The notes under the pieces: generated by a model
Database searches by the model: none
Told to the model about the DNA's origin: nothing
Seen by the model: only the letters and a program-made list of their open reading frames with translations
In this document: positions 1 through 9,149 of the stretch, in pieces
Layout: the number at the start of each line of letters is the position of its first letter
How positions within the stretch are numbered: position 1 is the first letter of the stretch
Program-made: the position numbers and the translations under genes
Origin: Verrucomicrobiota bacterium
GTDB lineage: Bacteria > Verrucomicrobiota > Verrucomicrobiia > Verrucomicrobiales > V1-33
Reading direction: 5' to 3'
Assembly (NCBI GenBank): GCA_003402705.1
Contig: QQNF01000005.1
Coordinates: 49,339 to 113,338, forward strand
Length of the DNA: 64,000 bases

Positions 1-1
1 A

Positions 2-205
2 GAGATGGAGGAACTGCGCAGCAAAGGAAAGCGCCCGCCGGAATACATGCTGGGGGGACACATGCGGGTCATCGTCGGGTATGACGGGGCGAATTCGCGG
101 ATCTATTACACCGACTCATGGGGGCCGGGTCATGAGATGAAGTCGATGTCGCTGGAGGAAGCGTGGGCCTGCACGCTGGCGCTCTGGGCGCTCGAGCCGA
201 GTTAA
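2..205 (+). CDS. C39-like cysteine peptidase domain protein, C-terminal end only (cut by window edge)
   Basis: Only the last ~67 codons are in the window; the frame is open to the left edge, so the start is missing. The piece contains GGHMRVIVGYD followed by a YYTDSWGPGHE segment. This matches the His-containing strand and the Asn/Asp-Trp-Gly turn of papain-fold C39-type peptidase domains (Peptidase_C39_2), where the His and Asp are catalytic. The catalytic Cys would lie upstream, outside the window. A tail (MSLEEAW) typical of such domains follows. Whether it is an active protease cannot be judged from this fragment. Confidence 0.55.
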   Translation, partial: EMEELRSKGKRPPEYMLGGHMRVIVGYDGANSRIYYTDSWGPGHEMKSMSLEEAWACTLALWALEPS

Positions 206-368
206 GGGAAGTGAGAGGTGAGAATGGCGTGTAGGGAGAGTGGGTGGACGCGAAGGCGCGAAGGGTGGTGGGGCGATGGGGGAATGATGGTGGGTTGGGT
301 GCGGCCATCCGGTGGTGTCCCGTTGCTCAACCACCGGTTAAAGGCCAGCACCCCTGCGGGAGGCGGGG

Positions 369-2150
369 TTAGTTGGTGGTTGGGGGGAGGAATTCGAGGG
401 AGGCGAAGCGGGCGGGGGTGTGGAAGGTGTTGGTGAGGGTGGGGCTGAGGGCGAGGCCGGTGCGGGAGGCGGTGTCGTGGCGGAAGAGGTTGATTTTCCA
501 GCGGGTGCCGGGGGTGGGTGGGGTTGGGGAGATGGCGGCGAGGGGGATGGAGACGGCTAGGCGCCAGATTCTGGCGGATTGATCGATGGTGACGGTGGAG
601 GACATGCCGCTGTTCCATGCGAAGTCTTTTTTGTCAGGGGCGACGGTGAGGTCGAGCCAGCCGCCGTCGGGTGACCATTCGTATTCGGAGTAGGAGTTGG
701 GCTTGGCGGGGTCTGGTGCGATGAAGGCTTCGACGACGTCCTTTTCCCAGAGCCCGATGCGTTCGGAGGTGTGGGGCCCGCCGAAAGTTGTCAGGGTCGT
801 GAAGGGGCATTCGTAGGCGAGATGGAGGTGGGAATTGGTCCAGAGGGCACGGACGGTGGTGCTGAGGGCTGGGTGGGCGGCGGCGTTGGAGGACGAGTAT
901 TCCATGCGGACGGGGACGGCCTTGGCCCATGCGGGGTGGGAGAAGTCGGTGCCTTCGGGGACGCTGGCGACGTGAGCGGCCTTCATGACGGGGAGCGGGA
1001 GGGACGCGGCGAGGAGCTTCGTGGCGTTGTCGAAGTAGATCTTGCGACTGACGTCTGGCGGGAGGGAGATGGAGTTGATTTTCCAGTCGCCCTGAATGGG
1101 AGTCATGTGGGCCCAGTCGCGGTCGCTGGTTTCGATCCAGCGCCAGCATTTGTCGTAGAAGGCAGCTCCGTCGTCGTCGGTGGGGCGTTCGTCGTCGCCG
1201 GCGGAGCCGAGGATGAGACGGTCGTAGACCATGAAGTCGGAGGCGAAGAAGATGCGGTTGGCGTGTTTGGTGAAGACGCGGCGGACCTCGGCGGGATCGT
1301 GGCGGCCGACTTCGGGGATGCGGGCGGCGAGGTCGGCCATCATGTTGGGATGGGCGTCGAGCATGCGGTCGACCCATGCGAGGTCTTCGGCGTTGTTAGC
1401 GAAGTGGACGCAGACGAAGGTGGTTTTGGGGTGGCGGGCGATGACACGGTTGAGGGCTTCGAGGAGTTGTTCGCGCGGGGGGAATTTGGCGGGGTCGCCG
1501 AACCACCATGAGCGGTGGTCCTTGAGTTCCTTCCAGCGTTCGTTTTTGTCATCGAAGGCGAGCCAGAAGGCGCGGGGGTCGGCGACGTGGATGGAGACTG
1601 GCATGTTGAGGTCGCCGCATTTGGCCCAGACGGCGTCGAGTTTGGGGTCGTCGATGGCGATGAGGGCTTCTTTGGAGTCGCGGAGGTAGAGGCCGAGGCG
1701 TTTGTATTCCTTGAGGCCGGCGGCTCCGAGACGGTGGCCTTCTGCGATCTGGGCGGCGGCTTTGGAGGAGAAGTCAGGGTTGTCCCAGCCGGCGTAGTCG
1801 AGATTCATGTAGTGGACGAAGCGGCCAGGGTGGCGGGTATCGGCGAGGAGTTTGGTTCTGGCGAAGGGTGAGGGTGAGCCGTCGGCGGGAGAGGTGACGG
1901 TGCCGCCGCTGAGATTGACGCCGATGCCGATGCCTGACTTATCCATGATGCGGACGGCGCGGTCGTAACGTTCCGGGGAACCGTCGATGTGCATGTGGAG
2001 GTCGACGATGCGGTGTTCGGCGCGCCAGAGGGATTCGGTGGTGCGAGGGTTGGGGGAATCGACCTTGGCGCGGAGGACCCATGCGGAGGTGAGGGCGATG
2101 AGGGAGACGGCGGCGAGGCGCGGGAGGAGAGTGCGGGAGATTGGGAGCAT
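369..2150 (-). CDS. Exported amidohydrolase with C-terminal CBM9-like domain
   Basis: A 593-residue protein. The first ~28 residues are a hydrophobic signal or anchor segment. Residues ~48-385 look like an amidohydrolase-2 TIM barrel: HMH at 52-54, an internal VSIHVADP, a VCVHFANN strand and a late FFASDF Asp, which together are the usual metal ligands of this superfamily. Residues ~395-590 resemble the carbohydrate-binding family-9-like domain (FSHPAWAKAVPV at its start; LWEKDVVEAFIAP and YEWSPDGGWLDL later), often found on extracellular proteins. The likely role is hydrolysis or decarboxylation of a small carboxylate or sugar-derived substrate outside the cytoplasm, but the substrate is unknown. 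It lies 54 bp downstream of the CotH-type gene on the same strand and could be co-transcribed. Confidence 0.75.
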   Translation of the reverse strand: MLPISRTLLPRLAAVSLIALTSAWVLRAKVDSPNPRTTESLWRAEHRIVDLHMHIDGSPERYDRAVRIMDKSGIGIGVNLSGGTVTSPADGSPSPFARTKLLADTRHPGRFVHYMNLDYAGWDNPDFSSKAAAQIAEGHRLGAAGLKEYKRLGLYLRDSKEALIAIDDPKLDAVWAKCGDLNMPVSIHVADPRAFWLAFDDKNERWKELKDHRSWWFGDPAKFPPREQLLEALNRVIARHPKTTFVCVHFANNAEDLAWVDRMLDAHPNMMADLAARIPEVGRHDPAEVRRVFTKHANRIFFASDFMVYDRLILGSAGDDERPTDDDGAAFYDKCWRWIETSDRDWAHMTPIQGDWKINSISLPPDVSRKIYFDNATKLLAASLPLPVMKAAHVASVPEGTDFSHPAWAKAVPVRMEYSSSNAAAHPALSTTVRALWTNSHLHLAYECPFTTLTTFGGPHTSERIGLWEKDVVEAFIAPDPAKPNSYSEYEWSPDGGWLDLTVAPDKKDFAWNSGMSSTVTIDQSARIWRLAVSIPLAAISPTPPTPGTRWKINLFRHDTASRTGLALSPTLTNTFHTPARFASLEFLPPTTN

Positions 2151-2204
2151 GGGTGAGGGACTGTGGTGAAGATTGGTGAGGTGGTGGCGTTCCGGCGGGG
2201 ATGG

Positions 2205-5200
2205 TCAGGGCGTGGCTGAGACCTTGAGGCGGGCGAAGCGGGCACGCTGGTTGGCGAGGGGAGCGGGGTGGGAGAAGAAGAGAGATTCGGTGCCGTCGGG
2301 ATTGGGGAGGGGTTCGGTGGGAATGACGCCCTCGGGGTTCCATGAATTGGCGTCGGTGGAGAACTCGGCGGAATAGGCGACGTCGAGGACTCGTTGGGGG
2401 CGGCGGACGCTGAGGGTGAGGAGGGAATCACCGGCGGTGGGGGAGAGGGTGGCGGAGGGGAGGTCCGAGTGGGGCGTGGGGAGACGCGGGTGGGTGGCGC
2501 AGGCGTATTCGAGGAAATTGGAGAGCCCGTCGCGGTCCGGGTCGTCGAGTTGGTCGGCGAGGCCACCGGCGGCGGTTTCGGCGGGTGTGAAGTGCGAGTG
2601 ACGCCAGCTGGAGTAGGTGAGGGAGAAGCCCTGGGTGATGATGCCTGGGGAACCGCCGGATTCCGGGCTGATGGCCCATGAGGCGGGGAGGTTAGGGTTG
2701 AGGTAGGCGGATGGGTCGGCGGGGGGACGGGCGACCATGGAGAAGCCGGGGCCGTCGGTTGGCGTGTGCCATGAGTCGCTCCATGAGAAAGTGAGGATGG
2801 GGTCGCCGAATGGGTAGCGGAGTTCGAGACGGTCGCCGGAGTTGTTGAGACGGCCCGAGTACTGACCGGTGATGAGTGGGGCGGGGCCGTAGCGTTGGGA
2901 GAAGGCGACGGGATTGGAGACGAGGACGACGACGTTGCCGGGGAGGAGGATCGAGCCTGCGGGGAAGGTGAAGGAGATGCCGTCGGTGAAGGATGCGCCG
3001 GAGAGGTCGAACGTGGTGGTGCTGATGTTTCTGAGTTCGATGAATTCGAAGTCGCCGTCGGTGAGGGAGTTGTCAGGGAGCTGTTCGGCGGGAGATGGAT
3101 CGGCGGGGTGGTAGTGGAGTTCGGAGACGATGAGAGAGGTGGGGGAGGCGGGGTTGCCCACGAGGTACCAGAGGTTGAGGGGAGCGCTCCATGCGGAGCC
3201 AGCGGTGTTGCGGGAGCGGGCGACGACGTGGGAGGTGGAGGAGATGAGGATGGAGGGGGTTGGGCCGCCTGGGGCTGGGGAGAGGAGGGTGGCGGAGGGG
3301 GATGGGGAGCCGTCGGGGCGGCGCGGGTCGGAGCCGTCGAGGGTGACGAAGATGTCATTGGCAGAAGTCAGGGCGACGCCGGTTCCCGCGGGGACGACGC
3401 CCTGGGGGATGGATGCGACGGGCATGGGGATGAACTGGGAATCCATCCATGTGGTGCGCTGGGCGGCCCATGATTTGACGTAATCGACGTGAGCGGCCCA
3501 TGTTTCCGAGGCGTTGCGGAGATTGACCGGGAGGAAGGCCTGGAAGCCAGTGGTGGCGGAGCCTAGGGTGCCCCATTTGCGGAAGTTGCGGCGCTGAGGG
3601 GAATCGGTGGTGTTGTTATTGTCGCTGAGCTGGATGGCGAGGGCGTCGATGCGAGCGGCGAAGGCGGAGTTGGAGAGCGGGCCGCGGCGGAGGAGTTGAT
3701 AGGAATCGGTGAAGCGCTGTCTGAAGGCGGGGTCGGCCATCATGAGACGCGTCCAGTCGAGCCGGGCCATGGTGGAGTTGTGGGCGTTGTCGGCGAGACC
3801 GTTTTCGCGGGCGCCGCGGTTGTAGCCGTTATTGTACTGCCAGCCGGAGCCGGTGGCGGGGTCGACGCCGGTGAGGTGGGAATTGAAGCAGCAGGAGACC
3901 CCGAAGGTGAGGTCGTAGTCCCAGAGAGGACCGGCGATGAGTTTACCGCCGCGGTCTTTGTGGAAGTAGGCGCTGCGGACGTAGCCGTCCTGGGAGCGGA
4001 CGAATTCAGTGAGGACGGCCATGGAGGCGAAGGAGGCGGGGTCGGCCCATGGGGCGTAGCCGGTGACTGGGTTGAAGGCGGTGGGGGATCGGAGGGCGGA
4101 GTTGAAGCCATTGATCCATGAGCTGATGAAAGTGGACTGGGCAGTTGTGGTGGTTGGGTCGTGGATTTCTGCGAACGTCCAGCCGGTGATGCGGGTTTTG
4201 GAGGCGGCGCTGGCTTCGTGGCGGATGATGAAGCCGCCGTCGTTGTCAGGGAAGTCGCTGACATTGGCGAGCGGGAGACGGTTTGCGCCGATTTTGATGG
4301 ATTCGGTCAAGATGTAGACCCCTGCGTAGTCGGCGCTGCCGATGGGGCCGCCGTTGGTGTTGAGGAAGACCTCGCAGTAGCGGGTGTTGGGGGCGGCGAG
4401 ATTGAAGTCGCTGCCGAGACTGAAGACGAGCGGGTTGCGGAGGAGGGATTCGTCGGCGTAGGGGGCACTGAGGACCCAGTCCGAGTCGGAGGGGAGGCCG
4501 AGGAGGGATTCATCCTTATCGGCGTTGGCTTCGGTCCATGTTTCGAGCCGGTATTGTTTTTTGGGGAAGCCTGCGCTGGATTGGCCGCGGATGCGAAGGC
4601 CGGCGCGGATGGCTTTGTCAGGCGTACGGTTGAGGGACGTGCGGCCGGTGAGGGGATCGGGTTCGAAGACGGCGAGCTGGGAGAACTGGAGCGGCTGATT
4701 GGTGCCGGGGATGGCACCGCCGTTGAAGTTTTCGATGATGAGGACGGGGAGATTGGAGGAGAAGGTGGCGGGAGCGGCGATGCCGGAGAGATTGGAGGTG
4801 GAGTCGATTCTGGTGAAGAAGGCAGAGTCGACCTCGCCGCCGCCGCCTGAGACCGGGTCGAAGGCGCGGGCGCGGATCTGGGTGGTGGTGGTTAGGGTGA
4901 GTGGGGAGGAGTAGAGAGTGGAGGTGGCGGAGGGGATGGAGCCGTCGGTGGTGAAGCGGATGATGCTGCCGGGGGTGGTGGTGGAGAGGGAGACGGCTTG
5001 AGAGACGGTGAAGACGGCTTTTTTGGTGGAGAAGACCGGGGCGGGGAGCGGAGCGGAGAGTGGGATGCCGTTGGCAGCGCCTGGGGATGCGGGGAAGAAG
5101 AAGGCGGAGGGAGCGGAGCGGGCGAATCCGGCGAGGCCGTAGGAGAAGCCGTCAGTCTGGGGTGGGTAGGGGGCGAAGGAGTGGGCGGAGGTGTTGTCAG

Positions 5201-6152
5201 GATTGGTGAGGGCGAGGTAGCTGCCGGAGGCGGGGAGGCGGAAGCTGGTGTGGAGGGGTGAGCCGGGGATGGCGCGGTTTTTGCCGGAGGCGAAGACGAC
5301 GAGGGACGCGCCGCGCGGGATGGTGACGGCGGGGAACGACCAGAGGTCTGGAACGAGTGGATTGTTAGTGAGATGCCAGGTGGAGAGATTGACTGGATTG
5401 GCGGTAGGGTTGTAGATTTCGATCCAGTCCGGGGAGTCGCCGTTTTCGTCTTTGTAGGTGGTGTTGCCTGCGGCGGAGAATTCGCGGATGAACGGGGAGG
5501 AATCGGTGGGGTTGAAGGTGGTGCGGCGGATCTGGAAGCCCATGATGGACGTGCCGCGGCCGGTGCCGTTAGGAACGGTGTAGGTGAATTGGGAGACCCC
5601 CTGGACGCCGGCGCGGATGATGACCCAGTCGGCGTCGGCGGGCGGGTTCTGACTGGCGATGCCGTTGCCGACGGTGAATTCTGGGACGGGGACGGAGCCG
5701 GAGGAGTCGGAGAGCGTGGCGGTGCTGAAGCGGCCGGTGCAGCAGTTGCGGGCTTCGCCGTGGAGGAATTCGACGAGGAAGTCGCCGGAGTCTGGAAGGG
5801 TGATGGTGACGCGCATGCCGGTGCCGCCGCTGTTCCATGTTTCTGTGAAGAAGAGGGGGTCGATGGCGCTGCCGATGTCAGCGGCGTTGAGCGAGCCGCC
5901 GCCGATGGAGGCGATGGAGGCGATGCCGGCGACCCCGTCGGTGCCGGTGTCACCGGTGAACGTGCCGACGCCGGGGACGTTGACGGAAGTGGTGGTGCCG
6001 AGGTTGGTGGCCTGGATGAGCGTGCCTTCGCCGCTGAGATTGGTGCGGCCGCCGACGAGGACCTCGACGCCGCTGATGGCGGCGGGGGCGGAGGTGGCGA
6101 GGGAGGCGGCGCAAACGGCGAGGAGGAGCCGGATCTTGAAGGGGAGCTTCAT
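2205..6152 (-). CDS. Secreted CotH kinase / lamin-tail domain giant protein
   Basis: A protein of ~1315 residues. The start is placed at MKLPFKIRLLLAVCAASLA because this gives a clean signal peptide; an upstream in-frame ATG at 6176 adds eight residues. Apparent order: an N-terminal beta-rich region (to ~215); a lamin-tail domain (~220-360, with PDWIEIYNPTANPVNLS); a chitobiase C-terminal-like repeat (~370-445, with TPGSIIRFTTDGSIP); a CotH-type kinase domain (~460-880, with GLRIRGQSS, the KKQYRLE strand and the signature WDYDLTFG); a second chitobiase-like repeat; a second lamin-tail domain (~1040-1170, FEFIELRN); and a tail with DDPDRDGLSNFLEYA, the calcium-binding TSP3/dockerin-like motif common in Verrucomicrobia. 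CotH proteins phosphorylate partner proteins in spore coats; the role here is probably on cell-surface or matrix proteins. Paralogous exported proteins of this architecture are common in the phylum. Confidence 0.85.
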   Translation of the reverse strand: MKLPFKIRLLLAVCAASLATSAPAAISGVEVLVGGRTNLSGEGTLIQATNLGTTTSVNVPGVGTFTGDTGTDGVAGIASIASIGGGSLNAADIGSAIDPLFFTETWNSGGTGMRVTITLPDSGDFLVEFLHGEARNCCTGRFSTATLSDSSGSVPVPEFTVGNGIASQNPPADADWVIIRAGVQGVSQFTYTVPNGTGRGTSIMGFQIRRTTFNPTDSSPFIREFSAAGNTTYKDENGDSPDWIEIYNPTANPVNLSTWHLTNNPLVPDLWSFPAVTIPRGASLVVFASGKNRAIPGSPLHTSFRLPASGSYLALTNPDNTSAHSFAPYPPQTDGFSYGLAGFARSAPSAFFFPASPGAANGIPLSAPLPAPVFSTKKAVFTVSQAVSLSTTTPGSIIRFTTDGSIPSATSTLYSSPLTLTTTTQIRARAFDPVSGGGGEVDSAFFTRIDSTSNLSGIAAPATFSSNLPVLIIENFNGGAIPGTNQPLQFSQLAVFEPDPLTGRTSLNRTPDKAIRAGLRIRGQSSAGFPKKQYRLETWTEANADKDESLLGLPSDSDWVLSAPYADESLLRNPLVFSLGSDFNLAAPNTRYCEVFLNTNGGPIGSADYAGVYILTESIKIGANRLPLANVSDFPDNDGGFIIRHEASAASKTRITGWTFAEIHDPTTTTAQSTFISSWINGFNSALRSPTAFNPVTGYAPWADPASFASMAVLTEFVRSQDGYVRSAYFHKDRGGKLIAGPLWDYDLTFGVSCCFNSHLTGVDPATGSGWQYNNGYNRGARENGLADNAHNSTMARLDWTRLMMADPAFRQRFTDSYQLLRRGPLSNSAFAARIDALAIQLSDNNNTTDSPQRRNFRKWGTLGSATTGFQAFLPVNLRNASETWAAHVDYVKSWAAQRTTWMDSQFIPMPVASIPQGVVPAGTGVALTSANDIFVTLDGSDPRRPDGSPSPSATLLSPAPGGPTPSILISSTSHVVARSRNTAGSAWSAPLNLWYLVGNPASPTSLIVSELHYHPADPSPAEQLPDNSLTDGDFEFIELRNISTTTFDLSGASFTDGISFTFPAGSILLPGNVVVLVSNPVAFSQRYGPAPLITGQYSGRLNNSGDRLELRYPFGDPILTFSWSDSWHTPTDGPGFSMVARPPADPSAYLNPNLPASWAISPESGGSPGIITQGFSLTYSSWRHSHFTPAETAAGGLADQLDDPDRDGLSNFLEYACATHPRLPTPHSDLPSATLSPTAGDSLLTLSVRRPQRVLDVAYSAEFSTDANSWNPEGVIPTEPLPNPDGTESLFFSHPAPLANQRARFARLKVSATP

Positions 6153-6280
6153 GGGGAGAGCATGGGAATGCGGCAATGTTGTGCCAAGACAATTCGCGGA
6201 CGTGCCTCGGTGGGAGGGGTGGTGGATGCGTGGAGGAAAACTGATTGCCTAGGAGAGCGGGAGTCTTTAAAACGGCGGGC

Positions 6281-7765
6281 ATGCTCCCCCTGATGGCATT
6301 TACGGCACCTGTGTGGTGGCCATTCGTTGTACTGGTAGTGTGTGTGGCCTTCGTGATTGTAGCGATCTCGAAGCTGCGGCTGCATGCGTTTCTGGCGCTG
6401 ATACTGGCGGCCTTGTTAGCTGGAGTGATGGCGGCGAGTCTTCCGGCGGATCCGAAGGCACCGGGGAAGGGCAAACTGCTGCGGGCGGTGGAGTTGTGTA
6501 CGGAGGAATTCGGTACGACGGCAGGGAAGCTGTCGATTGTGGTGGGGATGGCGACGCTGATCGGGATGTGCATGATGCAGAGCGGTGCTGCGGACAAGGT
6601 GGTGCGGCGGTTTCTGGCGGTGACTGGGGAGAAGCGGGCGGGGCTGGCGCTGCTGACGGCGACGTATTTTCTATCGATTCCGATATTCTTCGACACGATG
6701 TTCATGCTGATGGTGCCGATTGCGATGGCGCTGGCGCTGCGGACTGGGGGGAGTTTTGTGTTGTATGTGCTGGCGATCTGCGGGGCTGGGGTGACGACGC
6801 ATTCGATGACGGTGCCGCATCCGGGGCCATTGATGGTGGCGGAGAATCTGCGATTGGATGCGGGGGTGTCGCTGTTTGCGGGGATTCTGGTGGGGATGGT
6901 GCCGGTGGGGTTAGGGTGGTTTGTGATGAAGCGGATTGCGGCGGCGAATCCGGTGCCGCTGCGGGAGACGCCGAATGCGCCGTTGAGCGGGTTGCGGGCG
7001 CTGGTGGACCGGCCGGAGAGCGAACTGCCGAGTTTCTGGGCGTCGATTGCGCCGGTGGTGGTGCCGATTCTGCTGATCAGTGCGGCGTCGTTTTTCGAGA
7101 TCACGCGGCATGCGTTAGTGAGTGGGAAGGCGTGGGCACAGTTTGCGGGGAGCGGCGGGGTGGAGGCGGCGTGGTTTGCTGGTGGGTATCAGGTGTTTGA
7201 GTTCATCGGGAACAAGAACATTGCGCTGATGATCGGCGGGTTGCTGAGCATTGTGCTGCTGATGCGGCAGAAACGGTTAGGGATGGAGGCGGTGAGTGAG
7301 CTGATGGGTCCGCCGCTGGAGACGGCCGGGGTGATTATTCTGATCACGGCGGCGGGCGGGGCGTTCGGGCTGATGCTGAGGAATGCTGGGGTGGGGGACG
7401 CGATCCGGCACGTGGTGGCGGGGCGGAGTGTGGATTTGTTATTACTGTCGTGGGTGGTGGCATTGGTGCTGCGGATAGCGCAGGGGAGTGCGACGGTGGC
7501 GATGCAGACGACGTCGGCGATGATTTATCCGCTGATGGCGGCGACGACCCTGAGTTATCATCCGATGTACCTGTTTCTGGCGATCGGGTTCGGGGCGTAC
7601 GGGTGTTCGTGGATGAACGACAGCGGGTTCTGGGTGGTGTCGCGGCTGAGCGGGTTTACGGAGCGGGAGACCCTGCGGACGTGGACGGTGCTGCTGACGA
7701 TTTTGTCAGTGATCGGGCTGGTGGTGACGAAGCTGCTGTCGGTGGTGCTGCCGTTCAGCGGGTGA
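6281..7765 (+). CDS. GntP-family gluconate/organic-acid permease
   Basis: A polytopic inner-membrane protein of ~494 residues with about a dozen hydrophobic stretches. The conserved GntP segment CGAGVTTHSMTVPHPGPLMVAENL, in which TxSxxPPxPGP-type residues line the transport path, is clear near residue ~165-190. SIPIFFDTMFMLMVPIA precedes it and GSATVAMQTTSAM lies in the C-terminal half; both are hallmark GntP helices. Members import gluconate, related sugar acids or hydroxy acids by proton symport; the substrate here is not identifiable. Start chosen at ATG 6281, giving MLPLMAF; a TTG at 6245 is in frame but gives a charged leader. It is divergent from the CotH gene, and no kinase or dehydratase of the gluconate pathway is adjacent. 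Confidence 0.85.
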   Translation: MLPLMAFTAPVWWPFVVLVVCVAFVIVAISKLRLHAFLALILAALLAGVMAASLPADPKAPGKGKLLRAVELCTEEFGTTAGKLSIVVGMATLIGMCMMQSGAADKVVRRFLAVTGEKRAGLALLTATYFLSIPIFFDTMFMLMVPIAMALALRTGGSFVLYVLAICGAGVTTHSMTVPHPGPLMVAENLRLDAGVSLFAGILVGMVPVGLGWFVMKRIAAANPVPLRETPNAPLSGLRALVDRPESELPSFWASIAPVVVPILLISAASFFEITRHALVSGKAWAQFAGSGGVEAAWFAGGYQVFEFIGNKNIALMIGGLLSIVLLMRQKRLGMEAVSELMGPPLETAGVIILITAAGGAFGLMLRNAGVGDAIRHVVAGRSVDLLLLSWVVALVLRIAQGSATVAMQTTSAMIYPLMAATTLSYHPMYLFLAIGFGAYGCSWMNDSGFWVVSRLSGFTERETLRTWTVLLTILSVIGLVVTKLLSVVLPFSG

Positions 7766-7782
7766 GGGCGCGGGGAGGTTGG

Positions 7783-9093
7783 TCAGGAGGCGAGCTGGAC
7801 GCGGACGCTGGCGCGTTCGAAGTCGTGGGCTTCGAGGAGGGGCATGCGGCGGAAGCCGCCGAGGGAGGCGAAGAGCCGGTCCGGGAAGATTTCGATGGCG
7901 GTGTTGTAGGCGGAAGCGGCGTCGTTGAAGTAGGCGCGGGCGAGGGCGATGCGTTGCTCGGTCTGGATGAGGTGGGACTGGAGCTGAGCGAAGGCTGGGG
8001 AGGCGGAGAGTGCTGGGTAGTGTTCTGCGAGGCGGACGATTTGAGGGGCGACGCCTGAGAAGTCGGGGCCTTGCTGGCCGTCTGGGGTGGCTGCGAGCTG
8101 GTTGCGGAGGGCGGCGAGGGTTTCCTGGACGTCGCGTTCGTGGGATTTGAGGCCGTCGACGATGGAGACGAGCTGGGGGATGAGGTCGGCGCGGCGTTTG
8201 AGCTGGACTTCGAGGAGAGACCAGCCCTGACGGACGCGGTTTCTGGAGTCGACGAGACTGTTGTAGATGAGGATGGTCCAGCTGAGGAGCCAGAGGGCGG
8301 CGAAGGCGGCGGCGGCGATGAGGGCGGTGATGAGGCCTTGGTTGCCGGAGTCGTTGAGCAAGGGGGCCCATCCGGCGAGACCGGAGGCGAAGAGCCCGCC
8401 GATTCCCCAGCCGGAGCGGGACCAGCCGTAGCGGTCGAGGACCTGTTCTTCGGATTCGGTGGTGAGGAGGTAGAGTGGTGCTTTGGGGGCGGCGTGGATT
8501 TCTGGGGCGACGATGTCGGTGCGTTCGCGGGCTTCGCCGACGACGAAGAGCTGGGTGTGGAGGGGGATCCCGGTTTCCACGAACGTGCGGGTCATGGTGG
8601 TGTTGGGGATGGCTCCACGTGGGCCTCGGTCGAAGTAGAAGGGGTGGGAGGGGCCGCAGGTCAGCTGGACGAACTGGAGCGGCCTGATTTCCGCGCCGTC
8701 TGGGTTGATGAGGATGACGCCGGAGTCATCGCGGAGGTAGAAGGGAGCGGATTCGCCGCCGCTGGCGACGGTGACGACGCCGGTTTCGACGCGGGTGCGG
8801 GTCTGGCGGCGGCCGTTCTGGTCGGTGTAGGATTCCTGGACGACGCGGCGCCAGTGTTCATCGACGCGCCATGAGTAGAGGACGCAGGACTGGTTGGCGA
8901 GCCATGAGGAGAAGGGGCGTTCGGTTTCGGCGGAGCCTTTGAGTTCGACGAGGCCGATGAAGACCCCCTGGACGGAGGAAGTGGGCAGAGCGGTGAGGAG
9001 CCGCCGGCGTTTATTTGCGCGGTGGCCAGCAAAGAGAGAGGCGACTGCGAAGATCGCAGCGCCGCCGGCCAGCACGAGATGCCCTTGTTCCAT
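7783..9093 (-). CDS. GIDE-domain/LemA-domain fusion membrane protein
   Basis: A 436-residue membrane protein. A first membrane helix lies at ~6-22. Residues ~60-225 match the GIDE domain, a beta-rich unit first named from a eukaryotic membrane ubiquitin ligase and found in bacterial envelope proteins; the segment LYSWRVDEHWRRVVQ and the later FVVGEARE resemble it. One or two membrane helices follow (~240-285, GLFASGLAGW and ALIAAAAFAALWLLSW). Residues ~290-430 are a LemA-fold helical domain (VDSRNRVRQGWSLLEVQLKRRADLIPQLVSIV; late YNTAIEIFPDRLFASLGGF), which closely follows the LemA consensus. LemA proteins are of unclear biochemical function. It ends 17 bp from the GntP gene in convergent arrangement. 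Confidence 0.85.
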   Translation of the reverse strand: MEQGHLVLAGGAAIFAVASLFAGHRANKRRRLLTALPTSSVQGVFIGLVELKGSAETERPFSSWLANQSCVLYSWRVDEHWRRVVQESYTDQNGRRQTRTRVETGVVTVASGGESAPFYLRDDSGVILINPDGAEIRPLQFVQLTCGPSHPFYFDRGPRGAIPNTTMTRTFVETGIPLHTQLFVVGEARERTDIVAPEIHAAPKAPLYLLTTESEEQVLDRYGWSRSGWGIGGLFASGLAGWAPLLNDSGNQGLITALIAAAAFAALWLLSWTILIYNSLVDSRNRVRQGWSLLEVQLKRRADLIPQLVSIVDGLKSHERDVQETLAALRNQLAATPDGQQGPDFSGVAPQIVRLAEHYPALSASPAFAQLQSHLIQTEQRIALARAYFNDAASAYNTAIEIFPDRLFASLGGFRRMPLLEAHDFERASVRVQLAS

Positions 9094-9149
9094 GGGGGCG
9101 CATCAAAGCACGTCCGGCGGGTTTGCCAATGCCGCATGCGGGGCGGTGA

